The translations under genes were made by a program, and so were the position numbers. From Lineus longissimus (taxonomy: Eukaryota; Nemertea; Pilidiophora; Heteronemertea; Lineidae), in assembly GCF_910592395.1 (NCBI RefSeq), contig NC_088309.1, forward strand, positions 13,024,599-13,088,598: a DNA stretch of 64,000 nucleotides, in the 5' to 3' direction. Within the stretch, counting starts at the first letter, position 1, and every line of letters starts with the position of its first letter. Under the pieces are notes generated by a model. It worked only from the letters and a program-made list of their open reading frames with translations, did not search any database and was not told the origin of the DNA. Positions 1 through 11,353 of this stretch are shown one piece after another.

Positions 1-688
1 GCATGCCATCACCTCTGGCAATAGCTTGTACCTCTTTTCCCCAAAGCCATCTGTAATCTTGCCAATTTCAACCCATTGGGTATCAGCCCTATCCAAAGAC
101 AACAGCTCATTAGAGAGATCTTCAACTTGATAATTGGAGAACTCCTGCTGGATAGTGTCTCTTGATCCCCCCACTGACTCCTCTATGGCTGGAAATCTAT
201 CCAAGATGTACTCTAGAGCAGAGTAAGTAGCAACTGCCCTCTGCTTAACATCAGCTACCCTTGCATACAACAACAGTTCATCTTTGAAAGGGAACTTCTT
301 AATCATGTACCGACAAGCAGTAATATAGTAGTTTCTCACATTCTTGTGAAATGCCGCAACTTTCTCTGGAGTAAGGCCTTTGGAAGTTCGGATGTACTCC
401 CTAGCTGCCTCACCTATGAATAGGTCTTTATCTGCCTTCTGGTGGACTAACCGATCAAACTGAATTTGCTGGATATCATGCTGCAATAGAGTACCTGGCT
501 TAACAAACTTCAACAGTACTTGCTTCAGCAAATCCTTTAGAACTGCATAAATCTTGTGTATCATTGGCTTATCTGACTGCAGCACAACATTTGCTTGGTC
601 AAACACAGGTATCACACTCTGAAGAAACAGGCAGTACAAGCGTGTCTGACTACTCTGTAGCTTTTCAAGGGCATTGGCTTTCTGGTCC
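1..688 (-). CDS. Same hAT-derived protein, exon 2 (runs off left edge)
   Basis: The acceptor is a pyrimidine-rich tract ending TCTTTCAG just above 688. Joined to exon 1, the split codon becomes Lys and the reading continues as DQKANALEKLQSSQTRLYCL. The frame is then open for about 229 codons to the edge of the window, with no stop. The predicted protein is helical and hydrophilic (LKDLLKQVLLKFVKPG, RNYYITACRYMIKKFPF, YSALEYILDRFPAIEE). That suits the all-alpha region between the catalytic blocks of hAT-like proteins. The intron is 291 bp with good GT-AG borders. The C-terminus lies outside the window. Confidence 0.72.
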
Positions 689-979
689 CTGAAAGATTGA
701 AGAAGAAAACATATCAAAGACTTTTTAAAATTTATTTAGTATCATTTGTTTTTCTTCAAATCTTGGTAGGCCAACCTGGTTTTTGAAAACATAAGGAATA
801 TTAGACTTGAACATGTCGGAGCATGATGTCAGTTCTAAGACTCAAATGTATGTCAAAAAACAGTAGTAGCATACTACAGCCCATAGTTGGTAGTTGATAG
901 TTGGTATGATACTGACTGCATGATTAATTTGAAATCAAGTATGATACTATTACTCAGTAATTTCACTTTGTATACTCAC

Positions 980-2130
980 TTGGCTTCAGTAGAGCCATTG
1001 CACTCCTTGTAAAAGTATCTCCGAAGGGGCACCCATTGCTCAATCAGTCTGTTGATATACTGGCCAAGGGACAGCCATCTCGTGGAAACATGCTTTAATA
1101 TTTTGTGCTGTTCGACACCACAGAAAATTTGCAGTTCTCCTAATGACTCCAGCCTGTTTGTGCTCTTATCAAGGTAATAATATATGTCACAGAGCAAGTC
1201 CTGCACACTACAGGGTTTGGGCAATTCTTGTGCAGCATGTTCCGCTGTCAGATGAATAAGATGACATGGGCATCCTATTAGTTCTCCTGACTCATGCTCC
1301 TTACGAATAAATGAAATCACACCTTTGTGTCTGCCTACCATCACATTAGCATTGTCGCAACCAAATGCCAGACACATATCCCACTGCAGGTCATGCTTGC
1401 GCACCTCATTGTTCAAAAGTTTATAAATGTTCTCCCCAGCTGCACCTCCTTTGCAAGTGGGGTTGCCAAGCAACACAGATCTGATCATGCCACCATCTAT
1501 TATTCGAACTATGATGGGAAAGTACTTTTTATCACCTTCATTACTGCCATCAGTAGCCATGCTATAAGGTGCTTGTCTCATTTTTTGAACAATGTCCTCA
1601 ACAGTTTCTGCAGCAAGGACATCAACAATGTGGGAACATTTTGTTCTCCCAGCTGCAAAGTTCTTTGCTATCTCCGAATCAGGGAACATCTTGGGGAATA
1701 ATTGTGTGGCATGGTCAGCCACAGACATTGCAAGATTATGTTCAACAATGAACCCAACGAACTGTGTTTCTGCACTGATAGTTTTCGTAGCAAGATTGTT
1801 TCGAGCAACTACAGCAGGTGGAAGTTGTCCCCCTGGGAAAAAATTGTCCAACGTGCGAGTGCCCTCCTTTGCCTTTAGCCTTGCTGCGTGTCTGGTACCC
1901 TCAACATGCCTCTTACAGTCGTCGAGCCCACCATGTGACACATTAAAATCCGACTCGCAAACCTTACAACGTGCATACTGTGGGCCCAAATTTGATGGCA
2001 GCAATACTGGCCACTTTTCAGTATAAATTGGACGAAACACTTGCACACTTTTCTTCTTCGAATTGCCATCTTCTTTGTCGTTTTCGTTTGAAACGGGCCG
2101 CTTTTTCCCATTGCCCGCGGAAGCCGCCAT
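980..2130 (-). CDS. hAT-transposase-derived zinc-finger protein, exon 1 (ZNF862/SCAND3-like)
   Basis: First coding exon of a spliced minus-strand gene. I choose the ATG at 2130 because it has A at -3 and G at +4 and is followed by a basic, nuclear-type N-terminus (MAASAGNGKKRP). The frame stays open 48 codons further upstream, but that stretch is unlike the family. Next come a Cys/His zinc-finger-like segment (CKVCESDF, then CKRHVEGTRH), an RNase H-like hAT core (MATDGSNEG, FGCDNANVMVG, CPCHLIHL) and the family signature STRWLSLGQYINRLIEQW. The exon ends at 980 with a GTGAGT donor and two bases of a split codon. I know this arrangement from zinc-finger 862-like and KIAA1586-like proteins, which derive from hAT transposases. 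It may be a domesticated gene or a transposon copy. No hAT terminal repeats are visible near it, which fits a host gene. Confidence 0.75.
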
Positions 2131-2413
2131 GTTGTGTGGAAGGTATGCTTGCGCACTGACAAACACGGTTTTTGTACTGCAGCATGCACGTAGACTGCGT
2201 ACAGTAGAACATGCATATAAACTGTGTCGCGCAATACTCACACAGAGTGTTGCGAAGAACAGGGCTCGTCGCAAAAAAGTGGCGGGACGAAAAAAATTAA
2301 CCCTTTTTTTAAAATCCGTAGTTTTTTGAGGGGCATCCGTAGTTTCCGTAGATTTGAAATTTCGGCGAAATACCGTAGTAAACTACGGACAATCCGTAGG
2401 GGTTGGCAGCTCT
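2131..2413. other. 5' flank of the zinc-finger gene
   Basis: This stretch should hold the 5' UTR and promoter of the minus-strand gene. I see no clear TATA box. From 2290 to 2400 it is T-rich, with the word CCGTAG or CCGTAGT recurring several times (a short degenerate repeat). Confidence 0.35.
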
Positions 2414-2414
2414 G

Positions 2415-2504
2415 TTAGGCAAATGTGGATTAGGTGAAAAAGGTTTAGGCGAAAAAGGTTTAGGCGAATGTGAATTAGGCAAATGTGGTTTAGGCGAATG
2501 TGCA
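2415..2504. repeat. 15-bp tandem repeat, six units
   Basis: Six consecutive 15-mers each begin TTAGGC or TTAGGT (for example TTAGGCGAAAAAGGT and TTAGGCGAATGTGAA). The 15-base period keeps frame, so all six frames read as pentapeptide repeats (plus strand LGEKG/LGKCG). No gene context supports coding. Confidence 0.85.
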
Positions 2505-2699
2505 AGACACCTATGTTTGGGGGGGGGGCTGCTATATGAAATGGCCTGTGGTTATATATATACATATCACAAAAAGCCTCATCACTCAGTGGTATACATG
2601 TAGGCCTTTGCTTTGAACTATTTCTGGTAGTGGACATGGGGGGGGGGACTGCCACTAACTATCCCATCTCAACATGCCTGCACCAAGGGTAATTTGCCA

Positions 2700-3570
2700 G
2701 CATATATATACTCAGGAATGGTCATTACTGACCACACAGAGGTGCATCGCCATAACTGGCTGTAACCACATGAAAGTGCGGCACCACAACAGGAACAAGA
2801 CTGGCCATCACCGCAAACATGTGTGGATAGTGGGAGCTGCAGGGCATGTATTGCATGCCCCTGCAACTATAAACAATGATTATTCGGGGCACTTCTCCAC
2901 AAGAAGCAAATAACTACGTCCACTTAAAGCCCTTAGATTCCTGGAAAATGCATATTTGGCACTTTAATTTCCAACCCTGGACCCTCCCTCATTACCAAGA
3001 TCTGGTTGGGGATGTGCTACCCCTTTTCTAAATATCTGGAACTGTCACTAACAACACAAAATGTGGATCACTGTTAACAAAGCAGGGACAAATACCAGCC
3101 ATAACTATGCAATAGTAATACTATGTGAGAGGTGCAGGACCATAACTGGTAACAAGTGCGGCACCACAACTTTCCATAACTATGCAGTTTAGCAGGACCA
3201 TCAGTTGGCATGTTACTGTGCGGACCATAATTCGCTATGACCAGAATGAAGTGCAGAACCCAGAGGCTCAATTGGCTAACACCAGCAATAACTAGCTCAA
3301 ATGAGCATTATCTCCTTCAGTAAATTTTATATTATACAACAGTAACGTTATAGGACTGTCACTACTGTCTGATGCTGATTGAGCAACTAAGGCCAGGACT
3401 AAAAATGTTCTCAAATACGGCACCTTAACTGGCGATAACTATTGAATTGCGTGACCATGAGTGATCACATTACTGGAAGAAAGTGTGAACCTTTATCTAT
3501 CCAAGACAAAACAGAAGTGAAAATCTGTAATTTGTCACAAGTGTGGCACCACAACTGGCCATAACTACAA
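2700..3570. repeat. Degenerate repeats with CGGCACCACAACTGGCCATAA core
   Basis: Words such as GTGCGGCACCACAAC followed by a CATAACTAT-type stretch recur near 2775, 3156, 3418 and 3538, with irregular spacing. This looks like an old, decayed tandem or dispersed repeat. I see no coding potential beyond short chance ORFs. Confidence 0.5.
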
Positions 3571-3824
3571 CAGTACTCACTATTGCCAATGGCAAATGCT
3601 GAAGAAAAGAAACACAAATAAAAAAATTACTATCTTCATTAAGTGAGCTTTTCCAGTTAATACTGAATTTCTTGATGCACATCAATTAGAAATATGAAAA
3701 CAAAGAGGGTTGCAGTACTGGTCATCTTACAAATAAGTGTGTGATGGTCTTGGAAACCCTTCACATCGTCATGGTCCAACTTAGTTTTGCATTATGTATA
3801 TCATCACAAAGATTGGAATATCAG

Positions 3825-3858
3825 AAAATGAAAAGGCCAGGGACCATGTGCTCACCTG
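3825..3858 (-). mobile_element. Helentron-like repeat, subfamily A, hairpin end only
   Basis: This is the hairpin-bearing end AAAAGGCCAGGGACCATGTG followed by CTCACC. It matches the ends at 4343, 29723, 36093, 47960 and 62896. No partner tail occurs before the next head at 4343, so it is either truncated or interrupted by the neighbouring copy. Confidence 0.5.
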
Positions 3859-4342
3859 TTGTCAATGAAAGGAAGAAATCATCATTATGGTTGTAACGCG
3901 AGTTTGACCTCTGTGACCTTGGAAATAAGGGCCGGGTAAAAATGTTCAACCACTATGTTAAGCTTGATCAATCAAGATTTACATTTGATGATCACACACT
4001 AAATGTTTCTTGAAATATGACACACATAGAACATCATGACCTTGGCCTCTTTACACCTGATAAGTAGGCCACATTGACCTGAATCTTTGTCAACATGTAG
4101 AGATGCATTATAGGTGTCTACGTATCAAATTTTAAGAGTCTGGGCCAAAAAATCACAAAACATGTCAGTATCGGTGAAATTTAGAGTTTGACCTCTCTGA
4201 CATTAGAATTTAGGTCAACGTCAAAATATTTCCAGTACAATGTTGTTCAGATAAATCAATGACATATATTTGAAGATCACACGAAGAAGGTTTCGTTATA
4301 TGACCCATATAGGATTTTATGACATCGACCCGATTATACCTA

Positions 4343-5205
4343 AAAATGAAATGGCCAAGGGCCATTGTGCTCACCGTATAAATATTTGTTCGTTAGGAAA
4401 TCATCCTGGTTAAGAAACATGCAACATGTATGGTATATAGCTCAAACCAAAGTCGGTATGACATGTGATGTATCGTTGCTTGGAGTACCTACCATAAAAA
4501 TATCATCGAAAACAAGTCACAAATAAGCGAGATATTGCACTTTTTCTGTCCGAGGCTACATGACGTAGGGAGTCAAGTTCATAGGGAGTCAAGTTCATAG
4601 CTTTTGCGGTTAAGAAACGTGCCATAGTGACACTCAAACAGCCAATTTACGCCGTTCGACCTATGTGACCTTGAAAATTATGTCAAATCAAAAACCCGTA
4701 TGATATGTGATGTATCCTTCTTAGGAGAACCTACCATAGAAATATCAGCGGATATATGACGTAGGGAGTCTCCTGACCTATGTGACCTATGTTACCTTGA
4801 AAATTAGGTCAAATCAAAAACCTTTATGATATCTGATGTATCCTTCTTAGGAGAACCTACCATAAAAATTTTATCGAAAACGAGTCACTCATAAGAGATA
4901 TCACACTTTTTAGGTTTCCACTTCTCACCCCCTGCTGGCCAAGTCAAGAATCATATCGTACCAAAATTCATTGTGAGAGGTCACCTGACCTGGTGGGGTC
5001 CTGTGTACAAAGTTTCAAGTTCATAGCTTTAGCGGTTAAGAAACGTGCCACTGTTTTGAAACAGGATACAGACGACGACGGACGACAGACGACGGACACT
5101 GCGCTGTTGTGTCCAGCATGCCAAGTTTCAGGCATCTAACCCCAGCAGTTATGAAATGTGTTCCGCTAATGGTATTGAATAAGCTCAACCTAGGTGAGCT
5201 AAAAA
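4343..5205 (-). mobile_element. Helentron-like repeat, subfamily A, copy 1
   Basis: The low-coordinate end has a hairpin (GGCCAAGGGCC) and then GTGCTCACCGTA. The high-coordinate end is a GACGACGGAC-rich stretch closing with TAGGTGAGCTAAAAA. The body holds repeated modules with TGACCTATGTGACCTTGAAAA-like words, 'agcgagatatcacactttt' and 'accccctgctggccaag'. The strand follows the Helitron convention that the hairpin lies at the 3' end. The element is non-coding and non-autonomous. Confidence 0.6.
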
Positions 5206-5209
5206 GCCT

Positions 5210-5395
5210 TTGGTCTCGCTCAACAGTTTTCCCAAATGTGCGTGACGGCAGAATGTTCTCTCAATTGGAAATGACACTCATTTCAAAATGCGTTTTGATG
5301 GTGCTTTTCAAAGGATGGCCAATTGATGCTGTACACCACTGGAGTGGCCGTGATCTCCTCTTTCTTCACAAACTCATCTCATATATTTAATGAAT
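5210..5395. mobile_element. PIF/Harbinger-like fragment
   Basis: It starts with GGTCTCGCTCAACAG and resembles the left part of the element at 37252 (shared TTTCCCAAATGT, AAATGCGTTT and 'caccactgg' blocks). No right end is found here. In both places the fragment directly follows the tail of a subfamily-A repeat. Confidence 0.45.
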
Positions 5396-6751
5396 ACAAG
5401 TCAGTAATTAGTGCAGGATTGGCTCGAGCACTTGAGGCCACCCCAAACTAAAAATTTCAAACCAGACTCCAAATGACTTAAAACCGCAATCTTTAAAAAA
5501 TTTCTTATAGATTAATCCAAAATACCGGTTTTCACGGGAAGCACCATAGCCTATGCTTGAGAAAAATGTGGAAAAGAATGTAGTTTAGTATGCTCATTTT
5601 CGAAAAACTGGAAAAACACATAAAGCTGGAGGGATACGGTAAAAAAGATACGGTAAAAAAGTACCTGTAAAAAAGGTACTAGTAAAAAAGGTATCAGTAA
5701 AAAAGTATAAAAAAATAATATTATTCTTCTTGGCACAATGACACAAAAGAAAATAACCGGTACCATCTAAGTATAGCATTTTGGTTACAAATTTGACTGA
5801 ATTTCAGGGTTATTGAAGAGTGTACATGTCACATGGAAATTAGTTGACATCTGTTCAACAGTTTAGGAGTAATAGGACTTCGTTGGAATTTCAAGATGGC
5901 GGTCATGGGATTTGACTGAAAATTAGTCCAGTTTCAACAGTCTAGGCTCAATGGTGAGCAAACATGCCACCATTGTTGACAGAAACTCAGACACCAACAA
6001 CCGAGGATGGACAAAACGTGATGACAGAAGCTCAACCATGTCAGCTAAAAACATCTTACCAGGTCTTACTAGCACCAGCTTAAATAAGTTTGACATCCTG
6101 GTGTTTACGTCCTAGGTTGTAACTCCACTAACCCAGAGGGCAACAATAAAGCATCACCATGGTGACGGCTTAGATACTTACGGAAGAATCCCGCTTTTTT
6201 AATTAGCCTCTTCTTAGAAAGTATTTTCATTGCCTGAAAATAGAAAGTAACATTGAAACTTTTTGTGCCTTTTTATACACACTATTTTTGTAGCGCGTGA
6301 ATAAAGGCAGTGTGTGTGAGTCTGTTCAATATACAAACGATTATTTAAAGCGAGGTGAATCGTGGCCCTTTAACAGTTTTAATTGGCTCAGACACAGGAA
6401 TAAATATTCACCTTGTAGTAACAGGTTAACATAAGAGCAGACTCAAAACCTTTAGGAAATCACAGCATTTATGTCATTTTGTCAAGCATTCTTGTGGCAT
6501 ACTTTCCACTTTATGTGTACCATATATGCAATACAGGGGCAATGGACCCCAAAAATGGCAGAGAAAATATGCTTGAATTTATAATACAGGTCTGCTTTTG
6601 AGAAGGCTCCAAATATGTTTCTAGGTGTATATTGCAAAATCTATAAGTTTGGAAATGATTTTCAGCAAACCAATCATTTTGGGCAAATGACCAGACTACA
6701 TCGTTAGGCGAATTTTGATAGATGGCATGGAAGAGCATGAACGAATGTGTC
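5396..6751. other. Non-coding stretch with an A/T-rich 17-bp tandem repeat
   Basis: Between 5632 and 5716 a unit like GGTACTAGTAAAAAA recurs about five times (GGTAAAAAAG, GTAAAAAAGGTAC). The rest, 5720-6751, shows no exon, no terminal repeats and no strong similarity to other parts of the window. Confidence 0.5.
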
Positions 6752-7150
6752 GAATGAAAAGGCGAGGGGCCATCATGCCATCGACGGTCCGAATTTGATA
6801 AATCATGTAAAACCCTTGATGACCTGACTGGGCATTAGACAAACTGGGATACAAATTGTCCAGGTCAGTCACCTACCTCCGTCTCCAGCCCCGACGGGTT
6901 AATACCTTTGTGCCAAATTTTGGGTCCGTACCTTAAGCGGTAACAAAACGGGCCACCATTGTTGAACAGTGATGCTGATGGCACACTTTGACCTCTGTGA
7001 CCTTAAAAAATAGATCAAATCAAACATCCATATTATGTGACATGTCCCCTTACTGAGAGTACCAACCATAAACATTTCAGTGTGCTGCAACCACTATCAG
7101 CGGAGTTATCACACTTTTTGTGTTTTTACCCCCCCCCCCCCCCCCCCCGG
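6752..7150 (-). repeat. Degenerate subfamily-A/C repeat body ending in poly-C
   Basis: A head-like GAATGAAAAGGCGAGGGGCC at 6752 lacks the CTCACC motif. From 6985 the body matches the modules at 27600-29400 (GACCTCTGTGACCTT, 'ggagttatcacactttttgtg'). A run of about 19 C ends it at 7130-7148, where the next segment starts abruptly. A 72-bp block at 6834-6904 recurs at 7365-7435. Confidence 0.5.
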
Positions 7151-7730
7151 TAGCCAAACAAGGAAAGATATCAAGCCATGACCCCAATGCATATAATGAT
7201 GCCCTTATTGACTTGCAATCCAAGGCCTTACAGCAACATGCCCGAAGGCTGGCATTCTGGCAGGTTAAACCAAAAGCGAAACCTGTGCCCATCCCCAAGC
7301 CGGTGGCAATGCGTACAGCTGTGGACGAAATTGTTAAAAGTAATCCAGCATAGTATAAGGCCAATTAGATAAATTGGGATACAAATTGTCCAGGTCAGCC
7401 ACCTCCCTCTGTCTCCAGCCCTGACGGGTTAATACTACTGGGGAAAAGGCATGTTCAGACTGTGCCTGTTAAACTTGCGCGGGCACAGAATGACCTCTGT
7501 AAGAAGCACACAAGTGCAACGGTGGCCCATGTCAAAGATCTTTGTTCATGGTTGGGGCCACAGTGCTGCGGATTTGTTAGCATAGATGACAAGGCTCACG
7601 TTCCTATTGGGATAACCGCAGCAAATGAACAAGCCCTTCTGATGCACATGGAATATAAAGTTCCACTTCCTGATCATGATTTCGTTGTAGCACCTGGTCA
7701 TACATTACGTTACTAGAGCCCGAGATCCTG
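7150..7730 (+). pseudogene. Transposon-type protein (C2H2-tailed family), N-terminal and middle part
   Basis: One plus-strand frame reads GKISSHDPNAYNDALIDLQS and continues past two in-frame stops (near 7351 and 7366) into KRHVQTVPVKLARAQNDL, GFVSIDDKAHVPIG and MEYKVPLPDHDFVVAPGH. I recognise the FVSIDDKAHVPIG...LPDHDFVVA pattern from a large family of uncharacterised transposon-like proteins in cnidarians, arthropods and deuterostomes. I cannot name the superfamily. The frame breaks after LRY at 7716, and the rest of the protein lies 2.3 kb away at 9982-11140. Stops and the split mark it as a dead copy. The poly-C run immediately 5' suggests a breakpoint. Confidence 0.6.
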
Positions 7731-8988
7731 ATGTGGATTTTATTCTATCTTCCCTCAAGATCGACCATTGTTCCCAACCGAGCATGAGCCTAATTCCTCG
7801 ACCCCAAACAATAGCAAGGAGGCTGTTCCATAGATCAGCAGCCCTCCCTATTACTAATCCAACAGAGGGCAGCAGCAGTTTATTATCTGGCCAGACAATT
7901 CGATTAGATAACCCTGTTCAAACTGTGAAAGCCCAAATCTTTGTCTCCTATCTTGTGCTGTAACACTGGAGAGCATGTGGGAGCTGTAGTCACGCTTTTG
8001 CCCAGTTACATACCGATTACCTCAAAGAGTTTAGGACACCTAAACATCTCAGTGCTTGGACACTGACTAGATAATCCATTCAACTAGGACATCACTATTT
8101 TGACCATACTCCCACTCCATTTTCTCAACATTGGACTTAAAAATAATATTTATGGGTTCAGTAGTTGGACAGGTAAACGGAAGAATAGAGTATATCATTG
8201 TTTAGTGCAGCTAGGACTACTCCGACTGGAAGCATGGTTGATTTTTGAAAATAGTGACTTTGACGAACAACAATTTTACAAAGAGTGAAAAAGTTATTTA
8301 GTTCTTAGGACGCTTTATATTTGGGCCAATTTTGTTAGAACTTTGACAAACTGATTATTATGTCTGTGACTACATGAATATTTGAGCAGTTTTAGCAGGG
8401 ACATGTCTCATCTTACAACAAAGAGAGTTTGTAACAACTCTCTTTGCATTAATCTAAGAAAATACATTGTATAGTGTAAAACAAGCTTAATTCTTAACAA
8501 TGCATTCCCAGGTAGAGATTAATTGGTAGTATATATACTATGCTTTATACATCATTGATTAGTGTAGCTGGGACTACTCTGACTGGAATATATGAGCAAT
8601 TACAGAAGTGAAATGTCTCATTTTCCAAGAAAAGAGGATTTGTGAACATTCCCTTAGCATAATCTACAAATGGAGAGCTAGAAAAGTAAACAGGACATTC
8701 TTCTTTCACAGACATTCCCTTTCATGGAGTCCTGACAAAACTTCTCAAACCTATTCTACAATAAAGCGCAACCAATGGAATTTTTTAATATACATGATAT
8801 AGTCAACATAGCAACACATACCTGACATGTGACCCTCTTTTCAAAAATCGATGACATTTAATTTTGGATTAGATTCATGAGGATAAGCCTTCTTAGTAAA
8901 ATCCACTATTCCAGAACTTTTAAAATTCCATTTAAAGTATGAACACTGTACATTTTAGAAATAATTTTAATTTTACAGTTCCAAAATG
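7731..8988. other. Non-coding insert separating two halves of the pseudogene
   Basis: It contains short chance ORFs only. GACTACTCCGACTGGAA-like sequence at 8214 and 8574 is part of a loose direct repeat. I see no terminal repeats that would define a single insertion. Confidence 0.35.
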
Positions 8989-9178
8989 TGACCCGTCACA
9001 GCAAAACCAGGCGCATGTCGCTCTGAGCTTGGTAGGTTGAGATGGACTGTTTATTCATTTCTCTATTGTCTGCCTTTAGTGAAATATGAGCACATCAATT
9101 TCTTCCGTTATCTCCTGGTGTCATTTAGGCTCATCTTCTCTGCGACACACGCGCCTGGTTTTGCTGTGATGGGTCACA
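8989..9178. mobile_element. MITE with TGTGACCC ends, copy 1 (190 bp)
   Basis: Terminal inverted repeats TGTGACCCGTCACAGCAAAA and its near-complement bound a 190-bp element. A second copy lies at 45187-45368 with the same internal text ('tgtctgcctttag', 'tcctggtgtcattt'). The flanks carry AA on both sides. It is non-autonomous and its superfamily is unknown. Confidence 0.75.
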
Positions 9179-9200
9179 AATATTGTACACTATATACTGC

Positions 9201-9562
9201 AGAACGGAAAAAAATGCGTGCAGAATATTTTCACGAATAGGTCAGGCTCGCGAAAATATTCTGCCGCGAAAATCTCTTGCTTTTAGCTTGAAATCCATGT
9301 CATTGTTGTCATGTTTTCACAGAGGCACTGCATACCGCTTGGCCCAACGAAGGCCTACGTGTATACCCGCGCAATTAGCACTGCAAGTCATAATTACACC
9401 TAACTTAAACAACTTTTGCTTAACTATTGCTTAGAGCTTAAAGTCAAAATAGATAATTAAATTTTCTTGGAAAAAAATTCTTCACTCGCAAAAATATTCT
9501 GCCGCGAATATGTCCATCGTGAGGCATTTGCAAAAATTTCATGCCGCATTATTTTCCGTTCT
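9201..9562. mobile_element. MITE with AGAACGGAAAA ends (362 bp)
   Basis: The left end AGAACGGAAAAAAATGCG pairs with the right end CGCATTATTTTCCGTTCT. Internal words AAAATATTCTGCCGCGAA occur twice, near 9256 and 9491. It lies 22 bp from the preceding MITE. Confidence 0.65.
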
Positions 9563-9981
9563 ACATTAACAACAATGCACGGCAACTGAACACATTTGAG
9601 TGATCATTCTGGATCCATGCATGCGCGAAACACTGCGACTTGCTCGAGGCGGGGGCACACTAACTGATCGGCAAAGCCGCGCCGCTTCATCAAACGATGA
9701 GAACCAGGCGAGATTAACAAAATTGCCTTACTTTCATAGCTCTAAAATCTTTATTCTACAGTCAATTAAAAAATTTTAAAGGGCTATTTGTGATAGAGAT
9801 ACATTTGTTGGCCAACTGTCTCATTCCCAAAAGCGACACTGCACAAAATTTCATCTTTTATTACTATATTTAGTGGGGAGGAAATATTCCCAAGATACAA
9901 AAACTGAATGGCTAATCCCTCATAATCCCTAGGCAATCTTGATAAAATGGACCCACAAAAAGGGCTTAAACGGGGGTCCTT
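9563..9981. other. No gene seen
   Basis: About 420 bp with no supported exon, repeat end or RNA gene. Confidence 0.4.
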
Positions 9982-11140
9982 ATGGAAAAATCCTCAAGGG
10001 CAGAGAAATGTAATGTAACCTTATCCTGTCGGTTTATGTGGCATGCTGTATTACATTCGGCAGTGTCATTCAATGGCCCGACATATGTTGCAATTAAAAG
10101 TGGTAGACATGATTCTAGTACGGCCAACACTCATGGGTTTGACTTTGACCGATTATGTCAGCTGGACGAGTTGAAAGATGTCCTATTGTTTAAAGATGTC
10201 CAGTGGTGGTAACCAGTGTTGATGGTGGCTGCGACGAAAACTCTCGCTATCCTTAACCACTGCTTGTAGCCGCAGACAAGTTGAAGCAGAATAACCTGGA
10301 TGCAATGATTGTGTTCACTCATGCACCAAGTGTGTCGGCCAAAATCATGTGGAGAGACGTATGGCACCTCTTTCAAAGGAAATGGCTGGTTTAATTCTCC
10401 CTCATGATTCCCTGGCATGCCATCTTGACGCATCGGGCAACACCACTGACGAAGATTTAGAGAAAGAAAACTTTAGGGAAGCTGGCGAGATATTGGCCAT
10501 GGTGTGGCCTGAGTTTGTACTAGACAACAATCCAGTCGTCATTGAATATAGTACCCCAGGCTCTGGGAACAAAATACTGAATTTCGACCCTACACCAGAG
10601 TGGCTCAGTAAGCATGTACGTCAGTCTCAATATGTACTACAGGTTGTCTGCTGCGATGACAGGGAATGCTGCATTCCATGGAGGACCAACTGATAGACAT
10701 TCTTCCTGAAAGTTTCCTCCCCGCACCATTTCTGCTGAAGCAGACACGGATTGGTCTCTTTGGTCCTAGAGCCCGAATCAGAATGCGAGAAGGCAACTGC
10801 TTTAATGTTTCCTTTGCAACCACAACATTTGTCCCTGAACATAGTGCTGAATGCAGCCAGGCAGTATACTTCAAGAGGCCATGAGATTCCCTATGATTTG
10901 TTCTGTACAACAGTGACGAACAGTGTCAATGAAAGAATTTGTCAAAGGTGTGGGGTATATTTCCCATCAAAAGCTGCGCTCAATCGTCATAATATTGGGC
11001 ATAGGCAACCAGTTAACCCTGTTCCCGTGAGCAAAGAGCCGAGGAACAAAATTTTGTGGAAGAGAGTTCAGAAGATGAGGATGCGCCAACCAATGCAGCC
11101 TCAGAGGTTGAACCTATCCGGGTATTCGGGAACATATTTG
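9982..11140 (+). pseudogene. Transposon-type protein, C-terminal part with C2H2 finger
   Basis: Homologous blocks run in order across three frames: FNGPTYVAIKSGRHDSSTAN (from 10069), FDRLCQLDELKDV, ERRMAPLSKEMAGLILPHD (10352), HVRQSQYVLQVV, LPESFLPAPFLLKQT, and finally ICQRCGVYFPSKAALNRH, a C-x2-C-x12-H-x3-H finger near 10935-11005. This order is typical of the same family as 7150-7730. Frame changes near 10210-10350, 10650 and 10750 show decay. The tail (10630-11140) has a paralogous copy at 43604-43985. The protein was probably a transposase-like or DNA-handling protein of a transposon; this is inferred from family distribution only. Confidence 0.65.
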
Positions 11141-11145
11141 AAGTA

Positions 11146-11353
11146 TTCACATTTGGTGGTATGTTATGATTGAGGAATCTGTTAGCGCTTTTCAACGCCT
11201 GGTGCAATTAGTTGATGCAAAAGTAAATAACAGACATTAAATTCATGATAAGAAGTTTTCATTTTTGTTATATTATTTTGCATCATTTACACTTTGGCCA
11301 GGAGTTGAAAGTGGTAACAGATTCCTCAATCATAACACACCATCAAATGTGAA
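11146..11353. mobile_element. Foldback element (208 bp)
   Basis: The left arm beginning TTCACATTTGGTGGTATGTT is the inverted near-copy of the right arm ending CCATCAAATGTGAA, and pairing continues about 70 bp inward. It sits exactly where the two paralogous pseudogene copies stop matching, so it looks inserted at the end of the coding remnant. Confidence 0.75.
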
